A DNA stretch of 64,000 nt from NCBI GenBank assembly GCA_032622095.1, contig CP136069.1, positions 108,526,278 to 108,590,277 of the forward strand. Direction: 5' to 3'. The position numbers were made by a program, and so were the translations under genes. The notes below the pieces were generated by a model, which was given only the letters and a program-made list of their open reading frames with translations, made no database searches and was not told the DNA's origin. Of this stretch, positions 9,583 to 21,632 are shown piece after piece; position 1 is the first letter of the stretch; each line of letters begins with the position of its first letter. The stretch is from Siphonodentalium dalli. Its lineage: Eukaryota > Mollusca > Scaphopoda > Gadilida > Siphonodentaliidae.

Positions 9583-12500
9583 CTCAGTAGAATATTCCAT
9601 CGTTTTGTTCAGATTATTCATTCTAGAGTTATTCATCTTTGTTTATCTGGAAATGTTGGCTTTTTGGTCTGTCTGATGTCTTTTCAGGACATAACTTGAA
9701 CAATAATGCTCGGTTCTCAATGATATTTGGTATGGATGTTCACCACTATAAGGACATTCAATGGCATCTGTTCAATGTAATCACCGGACGACAGTATATC
9801 TTGTTTTTGCACTGATTTAAATTTCATTATTTTTGTTCTTTCATTTGGTATTCCACATTATAGACAGGACATATCTCATTATTTTTGTCATTTTGTTTTG
9901 TCTTCCAGATTGGAGAGGGTAGAAGATTTCAGATACTCGGAAGCATATAGAAGATGGCCACATCCAAGATAACGCAGCGAATCAAATGTCTGGTTATTAT
10001 TATAGCCCCTTATTAAAAAAGGGTATATTGTTTTGCACGTGTCTGTCCGGACATGCGTTCGTACATCCGCACAATGTCTGTTCAATGTTATAACTTGAAC
10101 CGTAGTGCTCTGATCTCAATGAAATTTGGTATGGGTGTTCACCACTATAAGGACATTCAATGGCATCTGTCCAATGTATGCACCGGACGACAGTATATCT
10201 TGTTTTTGCACTTGATTTAAATTTCATTATTTTTGTTCTTTCATTTTGTATTCCACATTAGGCAGGACAGATCTCATTTTTTTTGTCATTCTGTTTTGTC
10301 TTCCAGATTGGAGAGGGTACAATATTTCAGATACTCGGAAGCATACAGAAGATGGCCACATCCAAGATAACGCAGCGAATCAAATGTCTGGTTATTGTTA
10401 TAGCCCCTTTTAAAAAAAGGTACATTGTTTTGCATCTGTCTGTCCGGACGTTCGTACGTACATCCGCCCAATGTCTGTTCATGCCATAGTGCTCGGTTCT
10501 GAATGAAATTTGGTATGGATGTTCCCTACTATGAGTATACTCAGTAGAATATTCCATCGTTTTGTTCAGATTATTCATTCTAGAGTTATTCATCTTTGTT
10601 TATCTGGAAATGTTGGCTTTTTGGTCTGTCTGATGTCTTTTCAGGACATAACTTGAACAATAATGCTCGGTTCTCAATGATATTTGGTATGGATGTTCAC
10701 CACTATAAGGACATTCAATGGCATCTGTTCAATGTATGCACCGGACGACAATATATCTTGTTTTTGCACTGATTTAAATTTCATTACTTTTGTTCTTTCA
10801 TTTGGTATTCCACATTATAGACAGGACAGATCTCATTATTTTTGTCATTCTGTTTGGTTTTCCAGATTGGAGAGGGTAGAAGATTTCAGATACTCTGAAG
10901 CATATAGAAGATGGCCACATCCAAGATAACGCAGCGAATCAAATGTCTGGTTATTATTATAGCCCCTTATTAAAAAAGGGTATATTGTTTTGCAAGTGTC
11001 TGTCCTGACATGCGTTCGCACATCCGCACAATGTCTGTTCAATGTTATAACTTGAACCGTAGTGCTCTGATCTCAATGAAATTTGGTATGGGTGTTCACC
11101 ACTATAAGGACATTCAATGGCATCTGTTCAATGTATGCACCGGACGACAATATATCTTGTTTTTGCACTGATTTAAATTTCATTATTTTTGTTCTTTCAT
11201 TTGGTATTCCACATTATAGACAGGACAGATCTCATTATTTTTGTCATTCTGTTTTGTCTTCCAGATTGGAGAGGGTAGAAGATTTCAGATACTCGGAAGC
11301 ATATAGAAGATGGCCACATCCAAGATAACGCAGCGAATCAAATGTCTGTGGTTATTGTTATAGCCCCTTTTTTAAAAAGGTATATTGTTTTGCATCTGTC
11401 TGTCCGGACGTTCGTACGTACATCCGCCCAATGTCTGTTCATGCCATAGCGCTCGGTTCTGAATGAAAGTTGGTATGGATGTTCCCTACTATGAGTATAC
11501 CCAGAAGAATATTCCATCGTTTTGTTCAGATTATTCATTCTAGAGTTATTCATCTTTGTTTATCTGGAAATGTTGGCTTTTTGGTCTGTCTGATGTCTTT
11601 TCAGGACATAACTTGAACAATAATGCTCGGTTCTCAATGATATTTGGTATGGATGTTCACCACTATAAGGACATTCAATGGCATCTGTTCAATGTAATCA
11701 CCGGACGACAGTATATCTTGTTTTTGCACTGATTTAAATTTCATTATTTTTGTTCTTTCATTTGGTATTCCACATTATAGACAGGACATATCTCATTATT
11801 TTTGTCATTTTGTTTTGTCTTCCAGATTGGAGAGGGTAGAAGATTTCAGATACTCGGAAGCATATAGAAGATGGCCACATCCAAGATAACGCAGCGAATC
11901 AAATGTCTGGTTATTATTATAGCCCCTTATTAAAAAAGGGTATATTGTTTTGCACGTGTCTGTCCGGACATGCGTTCGTACATCCGCACAATGTCTGTTC
12001 AATGTTATAACTTGAACCGTAGTGCTCTGATCTCAATGAAATTTGGTATGGGTGTTCACCACTATAAGGACATTCAATGGCATCTGTCCAATGTATGCAC
12101 CGGACGACAGTATATCTTGTTTTTGCACTTGATTTAAATTTCATTATTTTTGTTCTTTCATTTTGTATTCCACATTAGGCAGGACAGATCTCATTTTTTT
12201 TGTCATTCTGTTTTGTCTTCCAGATTGGAGAGGGTACAATATTTCAGATACTCGGAAGCATACAGAAGATGGCCACATCCAAGATAACGCAGCGAATCAA
12301 ATGTCTGGTTATTGTTATAGCCCCTTTTTTTAAAAGGTATATTGTTTTGCATCTGTCTGTCCGGACGTTCGTACGTACATCCGCCCAATGTCTGTTCATG
12401 CCATAGTGCTCGGTTATGAATGAAATTTGGTATGGATGTTCCCTACTATGAGTATACTCAGTAGAATATTCCATCGTTTTGTTCAGATTATTCATTCTAG

Positions 12501-13737
12501 AGTTATTCATCTTTGTTTATCTGGAAATGTTGGCTTTTTGGTCTGTCTGATGTCTTTTCAGGACATAACTTGAACAATAATGCTCTGTTCTCAATGATAT
12601 TTGGTATGGATGTTCACCACTATAAGGACATTCAATGGCATCTGTTCAATGTAATCACCGGACGACAGTATATCTTGTTTTTGCACTGATTTAAATTTCA
12701 TTATTTTTGTTCTTTCATTTGGTATTCCACATTATAGACAGGACATATCTCATTATTTTTGTCATTTTGTTTTGTCTTCCAGATTGGAGAGGGTAGAAGA
12801 TTTCAGATACTCGGAAGCATATAGAAGATGGCCACATCCAAGATAACGCAGCGAATCAAATGTCTGGTTATTATTATAGCCCCTTATTAAAAAAGGGTAT
12901 ATTGTTTTGCACGTGTCTGTCCGGACATGCGTTCGTACATCCGCACAATGTCTGTTCAATGTTATAACTTGAACCGTAGTGCTCTGATCTCAATGAAATT
13001 TGGTATGGGTGTTCACCACTATAAGGACATTCAATGGCATCTGTCCAATGTATGCACCGGACGACAGTATATCTTGTTTTTGCACTTGATTTAAATTTCA
13101 TTATTTTTGTTCTTTCATTTTGTATTCCACATTAGGCAGGACAGATCTCATTTTTTTTGTCATTCTGTTTTGTCTTCCAGATTGGAGAGGGTACAATATT
13201 TCAGATACTCGGAAGCATACAGAAGATGGCCACATCCAAGATAACGCAGCGAATCAAATGTCTGGTTATTGTTATAGCCCCTTTTAAAAAAAGGTACATT
13301 GTTTTGCATCTGTCTGTCCGGACGTTCGTACGTACATCCGCCCAATGTCTGTTCATGCCATAGTGCTCGGTTATGAATGAAATTTGGTATGGATGTTCCC
13401 TACTATGAGTATACTCAGTAGAATATTCCATCGTTTTGTTCAGATTATTCATTCTAGAGTTATTCATCTTTGTTTATCTGGAAATGTTGGCTTTTTGGTC
13501 TGTCTGATGTCTTTTCAGGACATAACTTGAACAATAATGCTCTGTTCTCAATGATATTTGGTATGGATGTTCACCACTATAAGGACATTCAATGGCATCT
13601 GTTCAATGTAATCACCGGACGACAGTATATCTTGTTTTTGCACTGATTTAAATTTCATTATTTTTGTTCTTTCATTTGGTATTCCACATTATAGACAGGA
13701 CAGATCTCATTATTTTTGTCATTCTGTTTGGTTTTCC
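9348..13737. repeat. Domain I dimers after the 958-bp duplication
   Basis: L 9348, S 9907, L 10305, S 10864, L 11263, S 11824, L 12222, S 12781, L 13179. The stretch of about 10.3-11.55 kb matches 1.66-2.93 kb (offset 8,627) and 6.45-7.72 kb (offset 3,833), including the T4A7 palindrome with GGTACATTG, the CTCTGAAG S and the GAAAGTTGG L. L 12222 is the first monomer with the T7A4 palindrome that is common in domain II. S monomers here still have CACTTGATTT, which domain II S monomers lack. Confidence 0.88.
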
Positions 13738-15652
13738 AGATTGGAGAGGGTAGAAGATTTCAGATACTCGGAAGCATATAGAAGATGGCCACATCCAAGA
13801 TAACGCAGCGAATCAAATGTCTGGTTATTATTATAGCCCCTTATTAAAAAAGGGTATATTGTTTTGCACGTGTCTGTCCTGACATGCGTTCGCACATCCG
13901 CACAATGTCTGTTCAATGTTATAACTTGAACCGTAGTGCTCTGATCTCAATGAAATTTGGTATGGGTGTTCACCACTATAAGGACATCCAATGGCATCTG
14001 TCCAATGTATGCACCGGACGACAGTATATCTTGTTTTTGCACTGATTTAAATTTCATTATTTTTGTTCTTTCATTTTGTATTCCACATTAGGCAGGACAG
14101 ATCTCATTACTTTTGTCATTCTGTTTTGTCTTCCAGATTGGAGAGGGTACAATATTTCAGATACTCGGAAGCATACAGAAGATGGCCACATCCAAGATAA
14201 CGCAGCGAATCAAATGTCTGTGGTTATTGTTATAGCCCCTTTTTTTAAAAGGTATATTGTTTTGCATCTGTCTGTCCGGACGTTCGTACGTACATCCGCC
14301 CAATGTCTGTTCATGCCATAGTGCTCGGTTCTGAATGAAATTTGGTATGGATGTTCCCTACTATGAGTATACTCAGTAGAATATTCCATCGTTTTGTTCA
14401 GATTATTCATTCTAGAGTTATTCATCTTTGTTTATCTGGAAATGTTGGCTTTTTGGTCTGTCTGATGTCTTTTCAGGACATAACTTGAACAATAATGCTC
14501 GGTTCTCAATGATATTTGGTATGGATGTTCACCACTATAAGGACATTCAATGGCATCTGTTCAATGTATGCACCGGACGACAATATATCTTGTTTTTGCA
14601 CTGATTTAAATTTCATTATTTTTGTTCTTTCATTTGGTATTCCACATTATAGACAGGACAGATCTCATTATTTTTGTCATTCTGTTTGGTTTTCCAGATT
14701 GGAGAGGGTAGAAGATTTCAGATACTCGGAAGCATATAGAAGATGGCCACATCCAAGATAACGCAGCGAATCAAATGTCTGGTTATTATTATAGCCCCTT
14801 ATTAAAAAAGGGTATATTGTTTTGCACGTGTCTGTCCTGACATGCGTTCGCACATCCGCACAATGTCTGTTCAATGTTATAACTTGAACCGTAGTGCTCT
14901 GATCTCAATGAAATTTGGTATGGGTGTTCACCACTATAAGGACATCCAATGGCATCTGTCCAATGTATGCACCGGACGACAGTATATCTTGTTTTTGCAC
15001 TGATTTAAATTTCATTATTTTTGTTCTTTCATTTTGTATTCCACATTAGGCAGGACAGATCTCATTACTTTTGTCATTCTGTTTTGTCTTCCAGATTGGA
15101 GAGGGTACAATATTTCAGATACTCGGAAGCATACAGAAGATGGCCACATCCAAGATAACGCAGCGAATCAAATGTCTGTGGTTATTGTTATAGCCCCTTT
15201 TTTTAAAAGGTATATTGTTTTGCATCTGTCTGTCCGGACGTTCGTACGTACATCCGCCCAATGTCTGTTCATGCCATAGTGCTTGGTTCTGAATGAAATT
15301 TGGTATGGATGTTCCCTACTATGAGTATACTCAGTAGAATATTCCATCGTTTTGTTCAGATTATTCATTCTAGAGTTATTCATCTTTGTTTATCTGGAAA
15401 TGTTGGCTTTTTGGTCTGTCTGATGTCTTTTCAGGACATAACTTGAACAATGATGCTCGGTTCTCAATGATATTTGGTATGGATGTTCACCACTATAAGG
15501 ACATTCAATGGCATCTGTTCAATGTATGCACCGGACAACAGTATATCTTGTTTTTGCACTGATTTAAATTTCATTATTTTTGTTCTTTCATTTGGTATTC
15601 CACATTATAGAAGCACAGATCTCATTATTTTTGTCATTTTGTTTTGTCTTCC
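13738..15652. repeat. Transition dimers with domain II-type S monomers
   Basis: S 13738 and S 14696 (both 397 bp) have the domain II features: CACTGATTT, GACATCCAATGG, GTCCTGACATGCG, CATTACTTTTGTC. They are followed by L 14135 and L 15093, both T7A4. The two dimers correspond at an offset of 958 bp through the L head, but their L tails differ: 14135 has CAATAATGCTCGG and CGACAATATATC, while 15093 has GCTTGGTTC, CAATGATGCTCGG and CCGGACAACAG. The dimer pattern ends here. Confidence 0.88.
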
Positions 15653-18362
15653 AGATTGGAGAGGGTACAATATTTCAGATACTCGGAAGCATACAGAAGA
15701 TGGCCACATCCAAGATAACGCAGCGAATCAAATGTCTGTGGTTATTGTTATAGCCCCTTTTTTAAAAAGGTATATTGTTTTGCATCTGTCTGTCCGGACG
15801 TTCGTACGTACATCCGCCCAATGTTTGTTCATGCCATAGTGCTCGGTTCTGAATGAAATTTGGTATGGATGTTCCCTACTATGAGTATACTCAGTAGAAT
15901 ATTCCATCGTTTTGTTCAGATTATTCATTCTAGAGTTATTCATCTTTGTTTATCTGGAAATGTTGGCTTTTTGGTCTGTCTGATGTCTTTTCAGGACATA
16001 ACTTGAACAATAATGCTCGGTTCTCAATGATATTTGGTATGGATGTTCACCACTATAAGGACATTCAATGGCATCTGTTCAATGTATGCACCGGACGACA
16101 ATATATCTTGTTTTTGCACTGATTTAAATTTCATTATTTTTGTTCTTTCATTTGGTATTCCACATTATAGACAGGACAGATCTCATTATTTTTGTCATTC
16201 TGTTTGGTTTTCCAGATTGGAGAGGGTAGAAGATTTCAGATACTCGGAAGCATATAGAAGATGGCCACATCCAAGATAACGCAGCGAATCAAATGTCTGG
16301 TTATTATTATAGCCCCTTATTAAAAAAGGGTATATTGTTTTGCACGTGTCTGTCCTGACATGCGTTCGCACATCCGCACAATGTCTGTTCAATGTTATAA
16401 CTTGAACCGTAGTGCTCTGATCTCAATGAAATTTGGTATGGGTGTTCACCACTATAAGGACATCCAATGGCATCTGTCCAATGTATGCACCGGACGACAG
16501 TATATCTTGTTTTTGCACTGATTTAAATTTCATTATTTTTGTTCTTTCATTTTGTATTCCACATTAGGCAGGACAGATCTCATTACTTTTGTCATTCTGT
16601 TTTGTCTTCCAGATTGGAGAGGGTAGAAGATTTCAGATACTCGGAAGCATATAGAAGATGGCCACATCCAAGATAACGCAGCGAATCAAATGTCTGGTTA
16701 TTATTATAGCCCCTTATTAAAAAAGGGTATATTGTTTTGCACGTGTCTGTCCTGACATGCGTTCGCACATCCGCACAATGTCTGTTCAATGTTATAACTT
16801 GAACCGTAGTGCTCTGATCTCAATGAAATTTGGTATGGGTGTTCACCACTATAAGGACATCCAATGGCATCTGTCCAATGTATGCACCGGACGACAGTAT
16901 ATCTTGTTTTTGCACTGATTTAAATTTCATTATTTTTGTTCTTTCATTTTGTATTCCACATTAGGCAGGACAGATCTCATTACTTTTGTCATTCTGTTTT
17001 GTCTTCCAGATTGGAGAGGGTACAATATTTCAGATACTCGGAAGCATACAGAAGATGGCCACATCCAAGATAACGCAGCGAATCAAATGTCTGTGGTTAT
17101 TGTTATAGCCCCTTTTTTAAAAAGGTATATTGTTTTGCATCTGTCTGTCCGGACGTTCGTACGTACATCCGCCCAATGTCTGTTCATGCCATAGTGCTCG
17201 GTTCTGAATGAAATTTGGTATGGATGTTCCCTACTATGAGTATACTCAGTAGAATATTCCATCGTTTTGTTCAGATTATTCATTCTAGAGTTATTCATCT
17301 TTGTTTATCTGGAAATGTTGGCTTTTTGGTCTGTCTGATGTCTTTTCAGGACATAACTTGAACAATAATGCTCGGTTCTCAATGATATTTGGTATGGATG
17401 TTCACCACTATAAGGACATTCAATGGCATCTGTTCAATGTATGCACCGGACGACAATATATCTTGTTTTTGCACTGATTTAAATTTCATTATTTTTGTTC
17501 TTTCATTTGGTATTCCACATGATAGACAGGACAGATCTCATTATTTTTGTCATTCTGTTTGGTTTTCCAGATTGGAGAGGGTAGAAGATTTCAGATACTC
17601 GGAAGCATATAGAAGATGGCCACATCCAAGATAACGCAGCGAATCAAATGTCTGGTTATTATTATAGCCCCTTATTAAAAAAGGGTATATTGTTTTGCAC
17701 GTGTCTGTCCTGACATGCGTTCGCACATCCGCACAATGTCTGTTCAATGTTATAACTTGAACCGTAGTGCTCTGATCTCAATGAAATTTGGTATGGGTGT
17801 TCACCACTATAAGGACATCCAATGGCATCTGTCCAATGTATGCACCGGACGACAGTATATCTTGTTTTTGCACTGATTTAAATTTCATTATTTTTGTTCT
17901 TTCATTTTGTATACCACATTAGGCAGGACAGATCTCATTACTTTTGTCATTCTGTTTTGTCTTCCAGATTGGAGAGGGTAGAAGATTTCAGATACTCGGA
18001 AGCATATAGAAGATGGCCACATCCAAGATAACGCAGCGAATCAAATGTCTGGTTATTATTATAGCCCCTTATTAAAAAAGGGTATATTGTTTTGCACGTG
18101 TCTGTCCTGACATGCGTTCGCACATCCGCACAATGTCTGTTCAATGTTATAACTTGAACCGTAGTGCTCTGATCTCAATGAAATTTGGTATGGGTGTTCA
18201 CCACTATAAGGACATCCAATGGCATCTGTCCAATGTATGCACCGGACGACAGTATATCTTGTTTTTGCACTGATTTAAATTTCATTATTTTTGTTCTTTC
18301 ATTTTGTATTCCACATTAGGCAGGACAGATCTCATTACTTTTGTCATTCTGTTTTGTCTTCC
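15093..18362. repeat. 7-mer HOR, copy 1 (LLSSLSS, 3,270 bp)
   Basis: Monomers: L 15093 (560), L 15653 (561), S 16214 (397), S 16611 (397), L 17008 (561), S 17569 (397), S 17966 (397). The first L has GCTTGGTTC, CAATGATGCTCGG and CCGGACAACAG, and its tail lacks the CAG of ACAGGACAG, which makes it 1 bp shorter than the next L. The S after each 561-bp L opens with TTTGGTTTTCCAG; the next S opens with TTTTGTCTTCCAG. A GTATACCAC variant marks the first S of the second pair. Private: AGAAGCACAG at about 15611, where other copies have AGAAGGACAG. Confidence 0.93.
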
Positions 18363-21300
18363 AGATTGGAGAGGGTACAATATTTCAGATACTCGGAAGC
18401 ATACAGAAGATGGCCACATCCAAGATAACGCAGCGAATCAAATGTCTGTGGTTATTGTTATAGCCCCTTTTTTTAAAAGGTATATTGTTTTGCATCTGTC
18501 TGTCCGGACGTTCGTACGTACATCCGCCCAATGTCTGTTCATGCCATAGTGCTTGGTTCTGAATGAAATTTGGTATGGATGTTCCCTACTATGAGTATAC
18601 TCAGTAGAATATTCCATCGTTTTGTTCAGATTATTCATTCTAGAGTTATTCATCTTTGTTTATCTGGAAATGTTGGCTTTTTGGTCTGTCTGATGTCTTT
18701 TCAGGACATAACTTGAACAATGATGCTCGGTTCTCAATGATATTTGGTATGGATGTTCACCACTATAAGGACATTCAATGGCATCTGTTCAATGTATGCA
18801 CCGGACAACAGTATATCTTGTTTTTGCACTGATTTAAATTTCATTATTTTTGTTCTTTCATTTGGTATTCCACATTATAGAAGGACAGATCTCATTATTT
18901 TTGTCATTTTGTTTTGTCTTCCAGATTGGAGAGGGTACAATATTTCAGATACTCGGAAGCATACAGAAGATGGCCACATCCAAGATAATGCAGCGAATCA
19001 AATGTCTGTGGTTATTGTTATAGCCCCTTTTTTAAAAAGGTATATTGTTTTGCATCTGTCTGTCCGGACGTTCGTACGTACATCCGCCCAATGTCTGTTC
19101 ATGCCATAGTGCTCGGTTCTGAATGAAATTTGGTATGGATGTTCCCTACTATGAGTATACTCAGTAGAATATTCCATCGTTTTGTTCAGATTATTCATTC
19201 TAGAGTTATTCATCTTTGTTTATCTGGAAATGTTGGCTTTTTGGTCTGTCTGATGTCTTTTCAGGACATAACTTGAACAATAATGCTCGGTTCTCAATGA
19301 TATTTGGTATGGATGTTCACCACTATAAGGACATTCAATGGCATCTGTTCAATGTATGCACCGGACGACAATATATCTTGTTTTTGCACTGATTTAAATT
19401 TCATTATTTTTGTTCTTTCATTTGGTATTCCACATTATAGACAGGACAGATCTCATTATTTTTGTCATTCTGTTTGGTTTTCCAGATTGGAGAGGGTAGA
19501 AGATTTCAGATACTCGGAAGCATATAGAAGATGGCCACATCCAAGATAACGCAGCGAATCAAATGTCTGGTTATTATTATAGCCCCTTATTAAAAAAGGG
19601 TATATTGTTTTGCACGTGTCTGTCCTGACATGCGTTCGCACATCCGCACAATGTCTGTTCAATGTTATAACTTGAACCGTAGTGCTCTGATCTCAATGAA
19701 ATTTGGTATGGGTGTTCACCACTATAAGGACATCCAATGGCATCTGTCCAATGTATGCACCGGACGACAGTATATCTTGTTTTTGCACTGATTTAAATTT
19801 CATTATTTTTGTTCTTTCATTTTGTATTCCACATTAGGCAGGACAGATCTCATTACTTTTGTCATTCTGTTTTGTCTTCCAGATTGGAGAGGGTAGAAGA
19901 TTTCAGATACTCGGAAGCATATAGAAGATGGCCACATCCAAGATAACGCAGCGAATCAAATGTCTGGTTATTATTATAGCCCCTTATTAAAAAAGGGTAT
20001 ATTGTTTTGCACGTGTCTGTCCTGACATGCGTTCGCACATCCGCACAATGTCTGTTCAATGTTATAACTTGAACCGTAGTGCTCTGATCTCAATGAAATT
20101 TGGTATGGGTGTTCACCACTATAAGGACATCCAATGGCATCTGTCCAATGTATGCACCGGACGACAGTATATCTTGTTTTTGCACTGATTTAAATTTCAT
20201 TATTTTTGTTCTTTCATTTTGTATTCCACATTAGGCAGGACAGATCTCATTACTTTTGTCATTCTGTTTTGTCTTCCAGATTGGAGAGGGTACAATATTT
20301 CAGATACTCGGAAGCATACAGAAGATGGCCACATCCAAGATAACGAAGCGAATCAAATGTCTGTGGTTATTGTTATAGCCCCTTTTTTAAAAAGGTATAT
20401 TGTTTTGCATCTGTCTGTCCGGACGTTCGTACGTACATCCGCCCAATGTCTGTTCATGCCATAGTGCTCGGTTCTGAATGAAATTTGGTATGGATGTTCC
20501 CTACTATGAGTATACTCAGTAGAATATTCCATCGTTTTGTTCAGATTATTCATTCTAGAGTTATTCATCTTTGTTTATCTGGAAATGTTGGCTTTTTGGT
20601 TTGTCTGATGTCTTTTCAGGACATAACTTGAACAATAATGCTCGGTTCTCAATGATATTTGGTATGGATGTTCACCACTATAAGGACATTCAATGGCATC
20701 TGTTCAATGTATGCACCGGACGACAATATATCTTGTTTTTGCACTGATTTAAATTTCATTATTTTTGTTCTTTCATTTGGTATTCCACATGATAGACAGG
20801 ACAGATCTCATTATTTTTGTCATTCTGTTTGGTTTTCCAGATTGGAGAGGGTAGAAGATTTCAGATACTCGGAAGCATATAGAAGATGGCCACATCCAAG
20901 ATAACGCAGCGAATCAAATGTCTGGTTATTATTATAGCCCCTTATTAAAAAAGGGTATATTGTTTTGCACGTGTCTGTCCTGACATGCGTTCGCACATCC
21001 GCACAATGTCTGTTCAATGTTATAACTTGAACCGTAGTGCTCTGATCTCAATGAAATTTGGTATGGGTGTTCACCACTATAAGGACATCCAATGGCATCT
21101 GTCCAATGTATGCACCGGACGACAGTATATCTTGTTTTTGCACTGATTTAAATTTCATTATTTTTGTTCTTTCATTTTGTATACCACATTAGGCAGGACA
21201 GATCTCATTACTTTTGTCATTCTGTTTTGTCTTCCAGATTGGAGAGGGTAGAAGATTTCAGATACTCGGAAGCATATAGAAGATGGCCACATCCAAGATA

Positions 21301-21632
21301 ACGCAGCGAATCAAATGTCTGGTTATTGTTATAGCCCCTTATTAAAAAAGGGTATATTGTTTTGCACGTGTCTGTCCTGACATGCGTTCGCACATCCGCA
21401 CAATGTCTGTTCAATGTTATAACTTGAACCGTAGTGCTCTGATCTCAATGAAATTTGGTATGGGTGTTCACCACTATAAGGACATCCAATGGCATCTGTC
21501 CAATGTATGCACCGGACGACAGTATATCTTGTTTTTGCACTGATTTAAATTTCATTATTTTTGTTCTTTCATTTTGTATTCCACATTAGGCAGGACAGAT
21601 CTCATTACTTTTGTCATTCTGTTTTGTCTTCC
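18363..21632. repeat. 7-mer HOR, copy 2 (LLSSLSS, 3,270 bp)
   Basis: Monomers: 18363, 18923, 19484, 19881, 20278, 20839, 21236. Directly adjacent to copy 1 and of exactly the same length. Private changes include ATAATGCAG at 18989 (C to T in a CpG), ACGAAGCG at 20346, GGTTTGTCTG in the 20278 monomer, and GTTATTGTTATAG in the S at 21236 where other S monomers have GTTATTATTATAG. Confidence 0.93.

Larger units (their letters stand above)
323..15652. repeat. Domain I: sixteen alternating S-L dimers (957-961 bp)
   Basis: S and L alternate without exception. S starts: 323, 1280, 2237, 3198, 4157, 5117, 6074, 7031, 7992, 8950, 9907, 10864, 11824, 12781, 13738, 14696. L starts: 721, 1678, 2636, 3596, 4556, 5515, 6472, 7430, 8390, 9348, 10305, 11263, 12222, 13179, 14135, 15093. 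S lengths are 397-399, L lengths 559-562. Variants are not in register from dimer to dimer: a GCAAGTGTC/CTCTGAAGC form of S recurs at 2237, 4157, 7031 and 10864, and a T4A7 form of L at 1678, 6472, 10305 and 13179. This points to multi-dimer duplication. The last L (15093) already has the domain II tail. Confidence 0.95.

Noticed and set aside
15474-15839. Open frame of 121 codons (also at 18744, 26404, 29674), the longest in the window, and many recurring frames of 60-90 codons
   Set aside because: They repeat with the monomer, overlap on both strands, and stop or shift with each class of monomer. The 121-codon version exists only because the tail of that L class lost one base (AGAAGGACAG). 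I see no known domain and no start context, so these are frames within satellite DNA.
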